A DNA stretch of 34,784 nt from UBA4874 sp002399435 (GTDB lineage Bacteria > Bacillota > Clostridia > Caldicoprobacterales > DTU083): positions 1 to 34,784 of the forward strand of contig DAISGI010000026.1 in NCBI GenBank assembly GCA_036823195.1, read 5' to 3'. Shown in pieces: positions 1 through 8,031 of this stretch (position 1 is the stretch's first letter; every line of letters starts with the position of its first letter). Made by a program: the position numbers and the translations under genes. The notes under the pieces were generated by a model. That model did not search any database. It had not been told where the DNA came from and saw only the letters and a list, made by a program, of their open reading frames with translations.

Positions 1-244
1 GTCAAGTAACTGTGTATGTGTCAAGTAAGAGTAACCGTTGGCACGTTTATATTAAAAATATCGAATATAAACTATAAACGTAATCTGATTTTATCAACAG
101 AAAGTACAAGGGCAAAGCCTATTTTATCCAACATAATGCAACATAGTTCATTGCAATATATTTATGGAAATTGCCCATGTAATGTGCAATTTAGGATAGA
201 ATAGAAGGAGTAATAGGAAGTAAAAAAGCAGTGGGAGGGACAGT
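1..244. other. arcA upstream region with short direct repeat
   Basis: This AT-rich non-coding stretch begins with a 9-bp direct repeat (GTCAAGTAA at 1-9 and 20-28, period 19), which suggests the window edge also lies in or near a small tandem repeat. ATTGCAAT at 150-157 is a perfect palindrome, and a larger imperfect palindrome lies at 170-190 (listed separately). A TAGAAT box at 197-202 could be a -10 element, but no well-spaced -35 was found. No gene is supported here. Confidence 0.5.
170..190. promoter_or_regulatory. Palindrome upstream of arcA, candidate operator
   Basis: ATTGCCCAT, a 3-base centre (GTA) and ATGTGCAAT pair at 8 of 9 positions. The site lies about 55-75 bp upstream of the arcA start and just before a TAGAAT box. 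Position and symmetry suit a dimeric regulator such as an ArgR- or CRP/FNR-type protein, but the sequence does not identify which; this is inference. Confidence 0.35.
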
Positions 245-1471
245 ATGCCTGTTCATGTAACAAATGAAATTGGAAAACTGAGAAAAGTCATGCTTCACCG
301 CCCGGGTGAGGAACTGGAACATCTGGTGCCAGGAGAGCTGGAACGATTATTGTTTGATGATATTCCCTATCTGAAAACGGCGCAGCAGGAACACGATGTC
401 TTTGCGGGCATTCTGAGGGATCAGGGGACGGAAGTGGTATATCTGGAGGACCTGGCGGCAGAAACATTACGGATTGGACCGGAGATTCGTGAAGATTTTA
501 TCCGGCAGGTGATTGAGGAAGGCGGAAGCCTGGCAATGGAGTACAAAAATGAGCTGTTTGACCTGCTGAATGGGATCGAAGACGAAAAGGACCTGGTGCT
601 GAAGACCATGGCGGGAGTCAGCACGAATGAAATGAAGGATGCAACTTACCGTCCCCTGGCAGATCTGGTGAAGTCCGGCGGCCGTTTTGTCCTGGATCCC
701 ATGCCCAATCTTTACTTTACCAGGGATCCTTTTGCCAGCATCGGCAGAGGTGTCAGCCTAAACCGAATGTACTCCGGGACCAGAAGACGGGAAACGATCT
801 ATGGGAAGCTGATTCTGGAGAACCATCCGGATTTCGCAGGCAAAGTGCCTTTCTATTACAGGAGAGAGGATCCATTTCATATAGAAGGAGGGGACATCCT
901 GAATCTGAGTCCCAGGGCTTTGGCAGTGGGCATTTCCCAGCGTACCACCCCGGAAGCCATTGAAAAGCTGGCACAGAACATTTTTACGGACAGGGATTCG
1001 GAGATAGAGACCATTCTGGCACTGGATATTCCAAATGTCCGGGCATATATGCATCTGGACACGGTGCTGACGCAGATTGATACTGATAAGTTCACCATTC
1101 ACCCTGAGATTCTGGGCAGCCTGAGAGTATACGAAATCTTTCGGGGCAGCGGAAAATGCTCCCTGTCTGTAAATGAGCTGGATGGCAACCTTTCGCAAAT
1201 ACTGGGAGACCATATGGACCAGGATCCGGTCACCATGATTCGCTGCGGCGGTCAGGATCGGGTGGACTCGGAACGGGAGCAATGGAACGACGGATCCAAT
1301 ACCTTGTGCATTAGCCCCGGGAAGGTCATTGTATATGACCGGAACTACATCACCAACCGGATTCTACGGGACTATGGCGTGGAAGTGCTGGAGATGCCTG
1401 GTTCCGAATTGTCCAGGGGCAGAGGCGGTCCGAGATGCATGAGCATGCCGCTGATTCGGGACGATATATGA
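245..1471 (+). CDS. arcA: Arginine deiminase
   Basis: Hydrolyses L-arginine to citrulline and ammonia in the cytoplasm, the first step of the arginine deiminase pathway. The 408-residue protein has full family length. Hallmarks of the guanidino-modifying enzyme fold are present: N-terminal LRKVMLHRPG, FTRDPF with D161, HIEGGD with E214, HLDTV with H270 and D272, and the nucleophile C398 in GGPRCMSMPL. A GGGAGG sequence precedes the ATG. No ornithine carbamoyltransferase, carbamate kinase or arginine/ornithine antiporter gene is adjacent, so here it is an orphan; arcBCD may be elsewhere, or the enzyme may serve acid resistance or arginine disposal. Function is confident; the physiological role is open. 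Confidence 0.96.
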   Translation: MPVHVTNEIGKLRKVMLHRPGEELEHLVPGELERLLFDDIPYLKTAQQEHDVFAGILRDQGTEVVYLEDLAAETLRIGPEIREDFIRQVIEEGGSLAMEYKNELFDLLNGIEDEKDLVLKTMAGVSTNEMKDATYRPLADLVKSGGRFVLDPMPNLYFTRDPFASIGRGVSLNRMYSGTRRRETIYGKLILENHPDFAGKVPFYYRREDPFHIEGGDILNLSPRALAVGISQRTTPEAIEKLAQNIFTDRDSEIETILALDIPNVRAYMHLDTVLTQIDTDKFTIHPEILGSLRVYEIFRGSGKCSLSVNELDGNLSQILGDHMDQDPVTMIRCGGQDRVDSEREQWNDGSNTLCISPGKVIVYDRNYITNRILRDYGVEVLEMPGSELSRGRGGPRCMSMPLIRDDI

Positions 1472-1560
1472 CATTCTGATTCTGATGTTTGTGTGTTTGC
1501 TGGTCTGTGTATGAATAGCTCTGTAAATACCGTGCGGACTGATCAGATGGAACGGGCATC

Positions 1561-1589
1561 TTGACAAGGCGCAAGAATATATGTATATT
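1561..1589 (+). promoter_or_regulatory. Sigma-A promoter for ccdA-tlpA
   Basis: TTGACA at 1561-1566 and TATATT at 1584-1589 are separated by exactly 17 bp, about 80 bp upstream of ccdA. The match to the housekeeping consensus is 11 of 12, so the redox pair probably has its own promoter rather than relying on arcA read-through. Confidence 0.7.
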
Positions 1590-1669
1590 GGGGATTACTT
1601 AATGGAGAAGCAAATCCGCAGCCCTTCCTGGAGAAAGGATAAGGGGGGCCTAAGATAAGGAGGACGCAT

Positions 1670-2335
1670 ATGCAATATATTATGCTGTTTTTGGAAGGGA
1701 TCATTACTTTTATATCGCCTTGTCTTTTGCCTATGCTGCCTGTCTATATTTCCTATTTTGCAGCAGGTGAGACCAATAAAAGAAAAACGCTTGTCAATTC
1801 CATCGGTTTTGTCCTGGGTTTCACCATTGTCTTTCTTGTCATGGGCGCCTTTATCGGATCGGTTGGAAAGCTGCTGCGGGATTATGCAACGGTTCTGAAC
1901 CTTGTGACAGGACTGATTGTCATGATATTTGGACTGAATTTCATGGGCGTGTTCCATATAGGATTCCTGAACAGGACCCGTCAGAAAGCCGCAAATGTCC
2001 GGAGCCTTGGCTTTTTGTCCTCTGTCCTTCTGGGGATTGTGTTTTCCATCAGCTGGACACCATGTGTAGGAGCATTTCTGGGTTCCGCCTTACTGACCGC
2101 CTCCCTGGGTGGCTCGACCCTGCAGGGTATTTTCATGTTGCTTGCTTTTTCCATGGGGTTGGGGATTCCATTTGTTTTCAGTGCGCTTTTAATCGATCAG
2201 CTGAAAGGGACGTTTGACTTCATTAAAAGAAATTACAGGATCATCAACGGGATATCCGGCGGGCTGCTTGTTATCCTCGGAATTCTCATGGCAACGGGAA
2301 CGATGGTCCGTTATCTTTCCGATCTGACAGTTTAG
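1670..2335 (+). CDS. ccdA: CcdA-type thiol:disulfide transporter
   Basis: Predicted six-helix membrane protein of the CcdA/DsbD transmembrane family, which carries reducing equivalents from cytoplasmic thioredoxin to extracytoplasmic thioredoxin-like proteins. The 221 residues match compact CcdA length. The two redox cysteines sit in the expected helices: SPCLLPMLP (C18) and SWTPCVGAF (C132). An AAGGAGG ribosome binding site precedes the ATG. A tlpA-like gene begins 11 bp after its stop, forming a two-gene operon in which CcdA would keep that partner reduced. No cytochrome c maturation gene is visible, so a role in general envelope thiol reduction is as likely as cytochrome biogenesis. Confidence 0.93.
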   Translation: MQYIMLFLEGIITFISPCLLPMLPVYISYFAAGETNKRKTLVNSIGFVLGFTIVFLVMGAFIGSVGKLLRDYATVLNLVTGLIVMIFGLNFMGVFHIGFLNRTRQKAANVRSLGFLSSVLLGIVFSISWTPCVGAFLGSALLTASLGGSTLQGIFMLLAFSMGLGIPFVFSALLIDQLKGTFDFIKRNYRIINGISGGLLVILGILMATGTMVRYLSDLTV

Positions 2336-2346
2336 GAGGTACAGAC

Positions 2347-2979
2347 ATGAGTAAGAAAGTGAAAACAATGGTATCTTTCCTGGTATTTGCATTGTTTATC
2401 GGAATTACAGTTTTTGCATACAACCGGCTCAGCAAGGAGGTTGCTCCCCAAGGCAGGCTTGATAAAGTGGAGGAAAAGGGGAAGTCTTCACAGAAATCCC
2501 AGGGCCCCTCCCAGGCATCCCGTCCATCCCAGACGCCCCGGCAGCAGGAGGAAAAAAGCGAAGAAATGCAGGCACCTGATTTTACAGTGGAGGATATGGA
2601 GGGAAATTCCGTAAAACTGTCCGATTTGTTTGGCAAGCCTATTGTTTTGAATTTTTGGGCAAGCTGGTGTCCGCCATGCAAAAAGGAAATGCCCGAATTT
2701 GAGCAGGCCTATAAACAGATGGGAGAAGACATTACATTTATTATGGTGGATCTGGTGGGTGTAAGAGATGAAACCAAAGCAAAGGGAGCACGATATGTAA
2801 AGGAGAAAGGCTTTTCCTTTCCTGTATACTTTGATGTGGAACAGGAGGCGGCATATGCATACGGCATTTCGTCCATTCCCACCACTTTGTTTATTGATAA
2901 AGACGGCCTTATCATGACAGGTGCCTATGGAATGCTGGACAGCGAAAGGCTGCAGGAGGGCATCAGCCGGATCAAATAG
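2347..2979 (+). CDS. TlpA/ResA-like membrane-anchored thioredoxin
   Basis: Extracytoplasmic thiol-disulfide oxidoreductase of 210 residues. One N-terminal membrane helix (about residues 8-25) is followed by a low-complexity linker rich in Ser, Gln and Pro (about 45-70) and a redoxin domain. The active site FWASWCPPCKKE has C108 and C111, and a cis-proline loop (SSIPTTLFID) closes the thioredoxin fold. It starts 11 bp after ccdA with a good TAGGAGG site. The linker would hold the domain away from the membrane. It probably receives electrons from CcdA and reduces envelope disulfides; the actual substrate cannot be read from the sequence. An intrinsic terminator follows after a repeat-rich spacer. 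Confidence 0.9.
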   Translation: MSKKVKTMVSFLVFALFIGITVFAYNRLSKEVAPQGRLDKVEEKGKSSQKSQGPSQASRPSQTPRQQEEKSEEMQAPDFTVEDMEGNSVKLSDLFGKPIVLNFWASWCPPCKKEMPEFEQAYKQMGEDITFIMVDLVGVRDETKAKGARYVKEKGFSFPVYFDVEQEAAYAYGISSIPTTLFIDKDGLIMTGAYGMLDSERLQEGISRIK

Positions 2980-3018
2980 TTCTGCCTGGAAGGAACATTT
3001 CATGCAAATCCATGCTTA

Positions 3019-3109
3019 TAAAAAATGCTCATGTGAAAAAAATGATTATGTAGAAAAACGTTCATGTAAAAAAAGATTTTGTAAAAAAATGCTTATGTAA
3101 AATGCTGAT
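3019..3109. repeat. Degenerate A-rich tandem repeat, about 16-18 bp units
   Basis: About five or six diverged copies of a unit resembling AAAAAAATGCTTATGT lie end to end between tlpA and its terminator. The copies vary in length and sequence. No coding or protein-binding role is evident; the structure suits an ageing minisatellite. Confidence 0.55.
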
Positions 3110-3146
3110 AAAAACGGTTTGTCTCTTTGGGGATAAGCCGTTTTTT
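3110..3146 (+). terminator. Intrinsic terminator after tlpA
   Basis: ACGGTTTGTCT (from 3114) pairs with GGGATAAGCCGT (ending 3141) through an 11-bp stem that includes G-U pairs, followed by a run of six T. An A-rich 5' flank means it may also work in reverse. It closes the ccdA-tlpA unit. Confidence 0.75.
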
Positions 3147-3257
3147 CAAATAGCCATAGCAAGAGCAGGATATTTGTAATACTGATCCCGGATATTGCCA
3201 CATATACATAAAGGAGAGGATGCTGCGATTCCTTACAATGATATGGAGGTGTCAAAA

Positions 3258-4967
3258 GTGAAAAAAAGCCGATTGGTTTGCCTGATTGCCATTGTTCTGG
3301 CTGCCGTTCTGCTGTTGGTCGCCTGCGGGAAAAACGGGTCTGATAAAAAACCCCCGAAAGGTACTGGCAAAACGAAAGCTCCCGACTCCACGGATTCGAA
3401 AACAAAGGACAAAGCAGCGGAAGAGGATCTCACGCCTTATACTTTTACCCAATATTACAATTATGAGGGCTGGAATCTGAAAGAATGGGGAAAGGATGAA
3501 GTATCCAAATATCTGAAGGATAAGTTTCAGATCAATATTGAATTTTCCAAACCGGATACTGATGCACAGGCAAAATTGAATACCCTGATCACGTCCGGGG
3601 ATTTGCCGGATTCCATTTTCATGGATCGGAATCAGGACTACCTGAGGATGATTGAGCTGGGCTTGCTGCAGCCTTTGGAGCCCTATATGAAAAAGAATCC
3701 GACGATGGAGCAGAATCTTCTGGAATCCACCCGCAAAATGCTGAAGGTGGATGGGAAGCTCTATATCATTCCGCAATGGGTCGATTCCTATCACACCGGG
3801 GGAAACATGGCGTGGATGTATGTGGACAGCATCTATAAAAAGCTGGGCAGTCCCAAGCTGGAAACCTTTGATGATCTGTATCATTATGCCTGCAGGGTGC
3901 GGGACGAAGTACCTAAGACGGTGGACGGCCTGAGCGTGACTCCGGTACAGTTCTCAGCAGGCGGAAACGGCGGAGTACTGCTTAATGCTTTTTACCGGTC
4001 CTATGGGGGCGTGCGAACCGGATGGTATACGGTGCTGGACGGCAAATATCAACTGATTTTCCGGGATCCCCTGTTCCGGGAAGTTGTTATGGAAATCAAC
4101 AAATGGTGGAGAGAAGGCCTGATTTCCGAAACCCAGTTTACCGACAGCAGCGATCAGGTTCTGGAAAAAATGGCAGCCGGGCGAAACGGACTGTCCTTCT
4201 ATGATCAATCCATGGATGATGAGAATAAATTCCGAAAAATCTATATGGAGAATCATCCGGGAGACTCCTACGAAATGGTTGTGCCCAATCTGTTCCCGCC
4301 GGCAAAGGGATTATCGTCTGACGACCTTTACGGGGAATGGAGCAATACGATAGGCGCAAGCGGATTCGTCATTACCAAAAAAGCGAAAAAGCCGCAGAGA
4401 ATATTTGACTTCCGATCGTTCTTCTATACACCGGAAGCGGCGCAACTGTTAATGTATGGTCCTCAGGGGCATTTGTGGGACGAATTGGACAAAGACGGCC
4501 TGCCCATCCTGAAAAAAGCGGAGAATGAGCTGACGCCGGATGAAGTCAATGCGTTGGGTTTATGGTTCTGGATGGAGCCGGGGTTTGCCGATACCATTGA
4601 CAAGCTGAAATTTGCCATGAATGAGAAGATGCCTCCGGATAAGCAAAGCTGGGTTGTCAGCAACCAGGCCAATCTACAGACGCCGACAAAATGGAGCACG
4701 GATGAATTTGTCGGAGTGACCGATGGCATCAAGCCTACGGACCCGGAAGGGATCAATAAGACCCTGGTGGAGGATTATATCGACCAACAGCTGCCAAAAG
4801 CAATGATGGCGAATTCCAAAGAAAAAGCGGGGGCTATGTTGGACGACATCCTGAAATTTGCCGTGGATAACGGAATTGCGGCCGTTGAGAAAAAAGCAAA
4901 TGCCGTCTACCAGACCAATGTAAAAAAAATTGGAACGCAGCTGACAAAAGGGCGGTATGCCAAATAG
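3258..4967 (+). CDS. Sugar ABC transporter binding lipoprotein, orphan copy
   Basis: Family 1 (LplA-type) extracellular solute-binding protein, predicted lipid-anchored. The GTG start is chosen because GGAGGTG (3245-3251) lies 6 bp upstream and the resulting N-terminus is a textbook lipoprotein signal: KK, a hydrophobic stretch, then LLVAC with C23 as lipidation site. The mature protein (569 residues in all) starts with a charged, Ser/Lys-rich linker. It is the same length as, and mostly identical by eye to, the binding protein at 20767-22476, which sits in a transporter operon. This copy has no permease beside it, so it probably shares the LplB/LplC pair or serves as a variant receptor. The ligand is unknown; complex oligosaccharides are usual for this family. 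Confidence 0.9.
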   Translation: MKKSRLVCLIAIVLAAVLLLVACGKNGSDKKPPKGTGKTKAPDSTDSKTKDKAAEEDLTPYTFTQYYNYEGWNLKEWGKDEVSKYLKDKFQINIEFSKPDTDAQAKLNTLITSGDLPDSIFMDRNQDYLRMIELGLLQPLEPYMKKNPTMEQNLLESTRKMLKVDGKLYIIPQWVDSYHTGGNMAWMYVDSIYKKLGSPKLETFDDLYHYACRVRDEVPKTVDGLSVTPVQFSAGGNGGVLLNAFYRSYGGVRTGWYTVLDGKYQLIFRDPLFREVVMEINKWWREGLISETQFTDSSDQVLEKMAAGRNGLSFYDQSMDDENKFRKIYMENHPGDSYEMVVPNLFPPAKGLSSDDLYGEWSNTIGASGFVITKKAKKPQRIFDFRSFFYTPEAAQLLMYGPQGHLWDELDKDGLPILKKAENELTPDEVNALGLWFWMEPGFADTIDKLKFAMNEKMPPDKQSWVVSNQANLQTPTKWSTDEFVGVTDGIKPTDPEGINKTLVEDYIDQQLPKAMMANSKEKAGAMLDDILKFAVDNGIAAVEKKANAVYQTNVKKIGTQLTKGRYAK

Positions 4968-4996
4968 CAGATCCGGTCCATTACCGTATCAAGAGA

Positions 4997-5028
4997 AGGG
5001 GGGCAGCTGTTTGTATGGCTGCCTTCCT
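4997..5028 (+). terminator. Probable terminator after the orphan binding protein
   Basis: AGGGGGGCAGC (4997-5007) and GCTGCCTTCCT (5018-5028) form an 11-bp stem with two G-U pairs and a 10-base loop. The downstream T tract is weak (CCTTTTTC some 12 bases later), so efficiency is uncertain. Confidence 0.5.
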
Positions 5029-5065
5029 GATCCATTATTCCTTTTTCGATGAGGTACTCACGAAG

Positions 5066-5160
5066 TATACTGTTCAATTAAGCATACAGTTCAATACAGT
5101 ATACTGTTCAATTAAGCATACTGGCCAATTAAGCATACTGTTCAATAAGGTTCAGGTTCA
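5066..5160. repeat. Tandem repeat containing TACTGTTCAATTAAGCA
   Basis: A 22-bp sequence beginning TATACTGTTCAATTAAGC occurs identically at 5066-5087 and 5100-5121 (period 34). Shortened, diverged copies lie between and after them (TACTGGCCAATTAAGCA, TACTGTTCAATAAGG). The array fills the spacer between the convergent binding-protein and nagB-like genes and runs into the end of the latter. Confidence 0.75.
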
Positions 5161-5928
5161 AAGGGAAGAACCCTGGTTCAATTCGGATGCGCTGTCTTTG
5201 TCAAGATACATCCGGCAGCCTTTTTGCTGTCTCAGAATACTTGCGGGGCAGCTTTCACTGATTTCTCCGGTTAATGCTGCCGCCACCGCTTTGGCTTTCA
5301 GCTTTCCGGGAACAATACAGAACTGGTAAGGAGCGTGAATCAGGGTGGGTATGGTCAGGGTGAAGGCCTGCTTTGGCACATCCTCCAGCGTGGGGAAGCA
5401 GTTGTCATGTACCTGCTGCAGCCGGCAGGTTTCATCCAACGTTACCACTTTTATGATCCTGGGGTCGTGAAAGTCAGCGACACTGGGATCGTTAAAGGCG
5501 ATATGGCCGTTTTCCCCGATGCCCATGAAAATAATATCCGGCGGTGCGGCCTTCAGCAGGGCAGCGTAATGCGTACATTCCTGCCTGGGATCAGCATGAC
5601 CGTCAATCAAATGAACCGATGCAAACGGAACGCGGCGGAAGATTGCTTTGCTCAGGAATTCATTGAAGGATTGAGGATGTCCGACTTCAAGTCCCACATA
5701 TTCATCCATGTGATAAGCGTGGATTTTTTCCCACGGAATATCTTCCCGGGCGAGAGAGGCAAGGAACTCATTTTGGGAGGGAGCAGCGGCAAACACACAA
5801 TGAATCTCGCTTTTTTGCTGCAGCAGCGTGCGGATTTGTCCCGCCGCATCGTGAGCTGCAGTTTGCCCCATTTTTTCCCGAGTTTTAAAGATCTTTACTT
5901 TCATTTTTCCGTATGTAGTTTCCTGCAT
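5158..5928 (-). CDS. nagB: NagB-like glucosamine-6-phosphate deaminase family protein
   Basis: Cytoplasmic sugar-phosphate isomerase/deaminase; the family reaction converts glucosamine-6-phosphate to fructose-6-phosphate and ammonia. The ATG at 5928 is used because AAGGAG lies 10 bp upstream; the frame stays open further upstream without a better site. The 256 residues carry YHMDEYVGL (D75) and GIGENGHIAFNDP (H142). In E. coli NagB the equivalent loop is GNDGHIAFNEP with D141, H143 and E148. Here those positions read N140, H142 and D147, a pattern of the NagB-like isomerase clade, so deaminase activity is probable but not certain. It is convergent with the orphan binding protein. Confidence 0.82.
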   Translation of the reverse strand: MQETTYGKMKVKIFKTREKMGQTAAHDAAGQIRTLLQQKSEIHCVFAAAPSQNEFLASLAREDIPWEKIHAYHMDEYVGLEVGHPQSFNEFLSKAIFRRVPFASVHLIDGHADPRQECTHYAALLKAAPPDIIFMGIGENGHIAFNDPSVADFHDPRIIKVVTLDETCRLQQVHDNCFPTLEDVPKQAFTLTIPTLIHAPYQFCIVPGKLKAKAVAAALTGEISESCPASILRQQKGCRMYLDKDSASELNQGSSL

Positions 5929-6146
5929 GATAGCACTTCTCCTTTTTGGATATTGTAATGGAATGGATTTTGATGATTGGACCGAAACAGTACTTTTGAG
6001 TTTTTGTATGGATTGTATGGCCACCTCACTACTATGAGTTAAGGAAACCTAATGAAAGATAAATTACCATTCATAGATTATCAGAGGGCTTATTGCCTGT
6101 CAAGATGTTATGTTTATGAATGCGTATTTATTACCTGTCAAGATGC

Positions 6147-6246
6147 NNNNNNNNNNNNNNNNNNNNNNNNNNNNNNNNNNNNNNNNNNNNNNNNNNNNNN
6201 NNNNNNNNNNNNNNNNNNNNNNNNNNNNNNNNNNNNNNNNNNNNNN
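6147..6246. other. Assembly gap (100 N)
   Basis: Exactly 100 unknown bases, a conventional placeholder, so the true length is unknown. The left edge is a tandem repeat, a likely cause of the assembly break. Confidence 0.95.
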
Positions 6247-6360
6247 AAAGGTTTGTCCGGAAGCAGATAGTTGATAGTTGTCTTTCCGTTTCCCGATGTA
6301 TGGGATCCCTTACCGAAAGGATGAAGCTTTTGATGAAAGCAGGGAAAAGTTTGCAACCCC

Positions 6361-6421
6361 CAAAAGATAAAAGAAAAGCAGAAACGCTTCAGTATATACT
6401 GGATATACTGGGGCGTTTCTG
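6361..6421 (-). terminator. Intrinsic terminator of the glucarate dehydratase paralogue
   Basis: CAGAAACGC (6379-6387) pairs perfectly with GCGTTTCTG (6413-6421). On the minus strand the hairpin is followed by CTTTTCTTTTATCTTTT. The loop includes CAGTATATACTG, itself a palindrome. It lies about 40 bp beyond the stop codon of the minus-strand gene. Confidence 0.8.
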
Positions 6422-6458
6422 TTATATGGCGGGCATATCGTCAACCTATGGTGAGAGT

Positions 6459-7823
6459 TTACACGGGGCGCCTCACCAATGCCGGCATTTTGGAATCAAA
6501 TTTCCAATCAGGAATCAGATATTGCATAGCGAGAGCATCGTTCCTGTCGTGATCATTCATTTTGTTGTATAGGGCGTTTGCTGCCATGATTTTTTCCATA
6601 TTTGGCTGAATCCCAAGCCCGGGTGCTTTCGGAACTTCAAGATATCCATCTTTTATTTTGGGTGTGTTTTCACAGAGGTCCTGTCCATCCTGCCAAATCC
6701 AATGGGTATCTATTGGAGCGGGATTTCCCGGTGCTGCTGCGGCTACATGGGCATAAACTGTCAGTGTGATATCAAAATGATTATTTGAATGAGATCCCCA
6801 TGTCAGACCCCAGTCATTCAGGATCTGAGCCATTTTCACAGTGCCGTTCATACCCCAGAAATGAGGATCTGCCAGCACAATATCAACGGACTTGAGCGCT
6901 GCTGCGTGATAAAACTGTCTCCAGTCGGTTGCGATCATATTCGTCGCAACAGGGATATGAGTGGCGTTTTTAAACTCGCACATTATTTCCCGTCCGCTAT
7001 AACCATCTTCCGGGCCGCATGGGTCTTCTATATACGTAAGAACGTTTTGCATATCATGACACAGTTTGATTGCATTTTGAAGGCTCCATGCTCCGTTTGG
7101 ATCGATATTGATTCTTGCATTTGGGAACTGCTTTTTTAGCGCTTTGATGGTTTCCATTTCCTTCTGACCTTCAAAGACGCCGCCTTTCAGTTTAAAATTC
7201 TGAAATCCATATTTTTCTTGCAGAGCCTGAGCTTGTTCTACGATTTTCTCTGTAGAAAGCATTTCTTTACGGCGCATGCGGTACCAGGGATCTGTACTGT
7301 TACTTTCATCCACGTAAGGAAGATCTTCAGCTTTACCTTTATCGGATACATAGAACAGGTAACCCAATGTTTCAACCTTGTTTCTTTGCTTTCCCTCTCC
7401 CAAAAGATCACACATTGGCAGCTCCAGATATTGTCCAAGCAAGTCAAGCAGCGCACACTCGATTGCCCATTCCGACTTAACAACGAACTTCAGCTTACTG
7501 ATGTCCAGGCACTGAATGCCTTCACCATTGTCTCCGTCCGCCCTTTTGGATCCAGACATTACTTTATGGATACTGTTTAAAATGGAACGGTATGCACCAA
7601 TTTCTTTTCCAACCACCAACGGAATGTAACAATTCAGGGCAGAGCAAGTATATTCTCCGCCATGGATCTCACCGATGCCGGTATGGCCGGCATTATCCGT
7701 CAATAGAACTAAGTTCCGTGTGAAAAATGGAGCATGGGCACCGCTTAAGGTCATTAACATGCTGTCATATCCTGCTACCGGGATTACTTTCATACTTGTA
7801 ATGGTTGGGCTTCCTGTTGACAT
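6459..7823 (-). CDS. Glucarate dehydratase paralogue (GudX-like)
   Basis: Enolase-superfamily acid sugar dehydratase of 454 residues. It keeps the GudD catalytic set by alignment: K211-x-K213, metal ligands D241, E272 and N295, and the D319/H345 dyad (ADPHFW, HSNNHFD). VLTDNAGHTGIGE and NPAPIDTHWIWQ resemble E. coli GudX more than GudD, whereas the gene at 12347 resembles GudD closely. The region around residues 88-118 (cap domain) is unusual and contains DISKLKF where GudD has a conserved LRTTIHV-type segment, so substrate preference may differ. AGGGGAGG precedes the ATG. It diverges from the GntR gene, and a terminator follows. An active glucarate/idarate dehydratase is likely; the exact substrate is uncertain. 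Confidence 0.85.
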   Translation of the reverse strand: MSTGSPTITSMKVIPVAGYDSMLMTLSGAHAPFFTRNLVLLTDNAGHTGIGEIHGGEYTCSALNCYIPLVVGKEIGAYRSILNSIHKVMSGSKRADGDNGEGIQCLDISKLKFVVKSEWAIECALLDLLGQYLELPMCDLLGEGKQRNKVETLGYLFYVSDKGKAEDLPYVDESNSTDPWYRMRRKEMLSTEKIVEQAQALQEKYGFQNFKLKGGVFEGQKEMETIKALKKQFPNARINIDPNGAWSLQNAIKLCHDMQNVLTYIEDPCGPEDGYSGREIMCEFKNATHIPVATNMIATDWRQFYHAAALKSVDIVLADPHFWGMNGTVKMAQILNDWGLTWGSHSNNHFDITLTVYAHVAAAAPGNPAPIDTHWIWQDGQDLCENTPKIKDGYLEVPKAPGLGIQPNMEKIMAANALYNKMNDHDRNDALAMQYLIPDWKFDSKMPALVRRPV

Positions 7824-7941
7824 AATGAATTCCTCCCCTTTGGCTGTTTGGCTGATTTTTAATTGTCGTTTTAAACATCAGCGGGAATATAAGCTGGAGT
7901 GATGAATGGTGGACTTTCAAAGAAAAGTTTGAAGAATCACC

Positions 7942-7970
7942 TTGACACCCCTATATGTTAATAATATAAT
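7942..7970 (+). promoter_or_regulatory. Consensus promoter for the gntR-led aldarate operon
   Basis: TTGACA (7942-7947), a 17-bp spacer and TATAAT (7965-7970): a perfect 12 of 12 sigma-A promoter. The predicted start (about 7977) lies just before a palindrome, so strong transcription under repression is expected. Confidence 0.85.
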
Positions 7971-7975
7971 ATTAT

Positions 7976-8008
7976 CATAAAGTTGTAAAGTCATATGATG
8001 ACTTTATG
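7976..8008. promoter_or_regulatory. Overlapping inverted repeats, candidate GntR operator
   Basis: TAAAGTCAT (7986-7994) and ATGACTTTA (7998-8006) form a perfect 9-bp inverted repeat around ATG. CATAAAGT (7976-7983) and ACTTTATG (8001-8008) form a second overlapping one. The site covers the predicted transcription start of the regulator gene, the usual place for autoregulation by FadR-type GntR proteins. Assignment to the adjacent regulator is inference. Confidence 0.6.
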
Positions 8009-8031
8009 AGTATAAGACTATGGAGGATTCT

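Larger units (their letters stand above)
5929..6458. other. Intergenic region with assembly gap and tandem repeat
   Basis: No gene is supported in these 530 bases. A TTATTxCCTGTCAAGATG unit at 6090-6107 recurs at 6128-6145 (period 38) and runs directly into 100 N, so the gap probably hides more copies. On the minus strand each unit contains TTGACA. The one at 6103-6098, with TAATCT 17 bp downstream (6080-6075) or GATAAT 15 bp downstream, may form the nagB promoter. The 3' part carries the terminator of the minus-strand dehydratase gene. Confidence 0.5.

Noticed and set aside
3195..3257. Earlier start for the orphan binding protein
   Set aside because: It would place extra polar residues before the lipoprotein signal; the GTG at 3258 has GGAGGTG at 6 bp and matches the paralogue's start.
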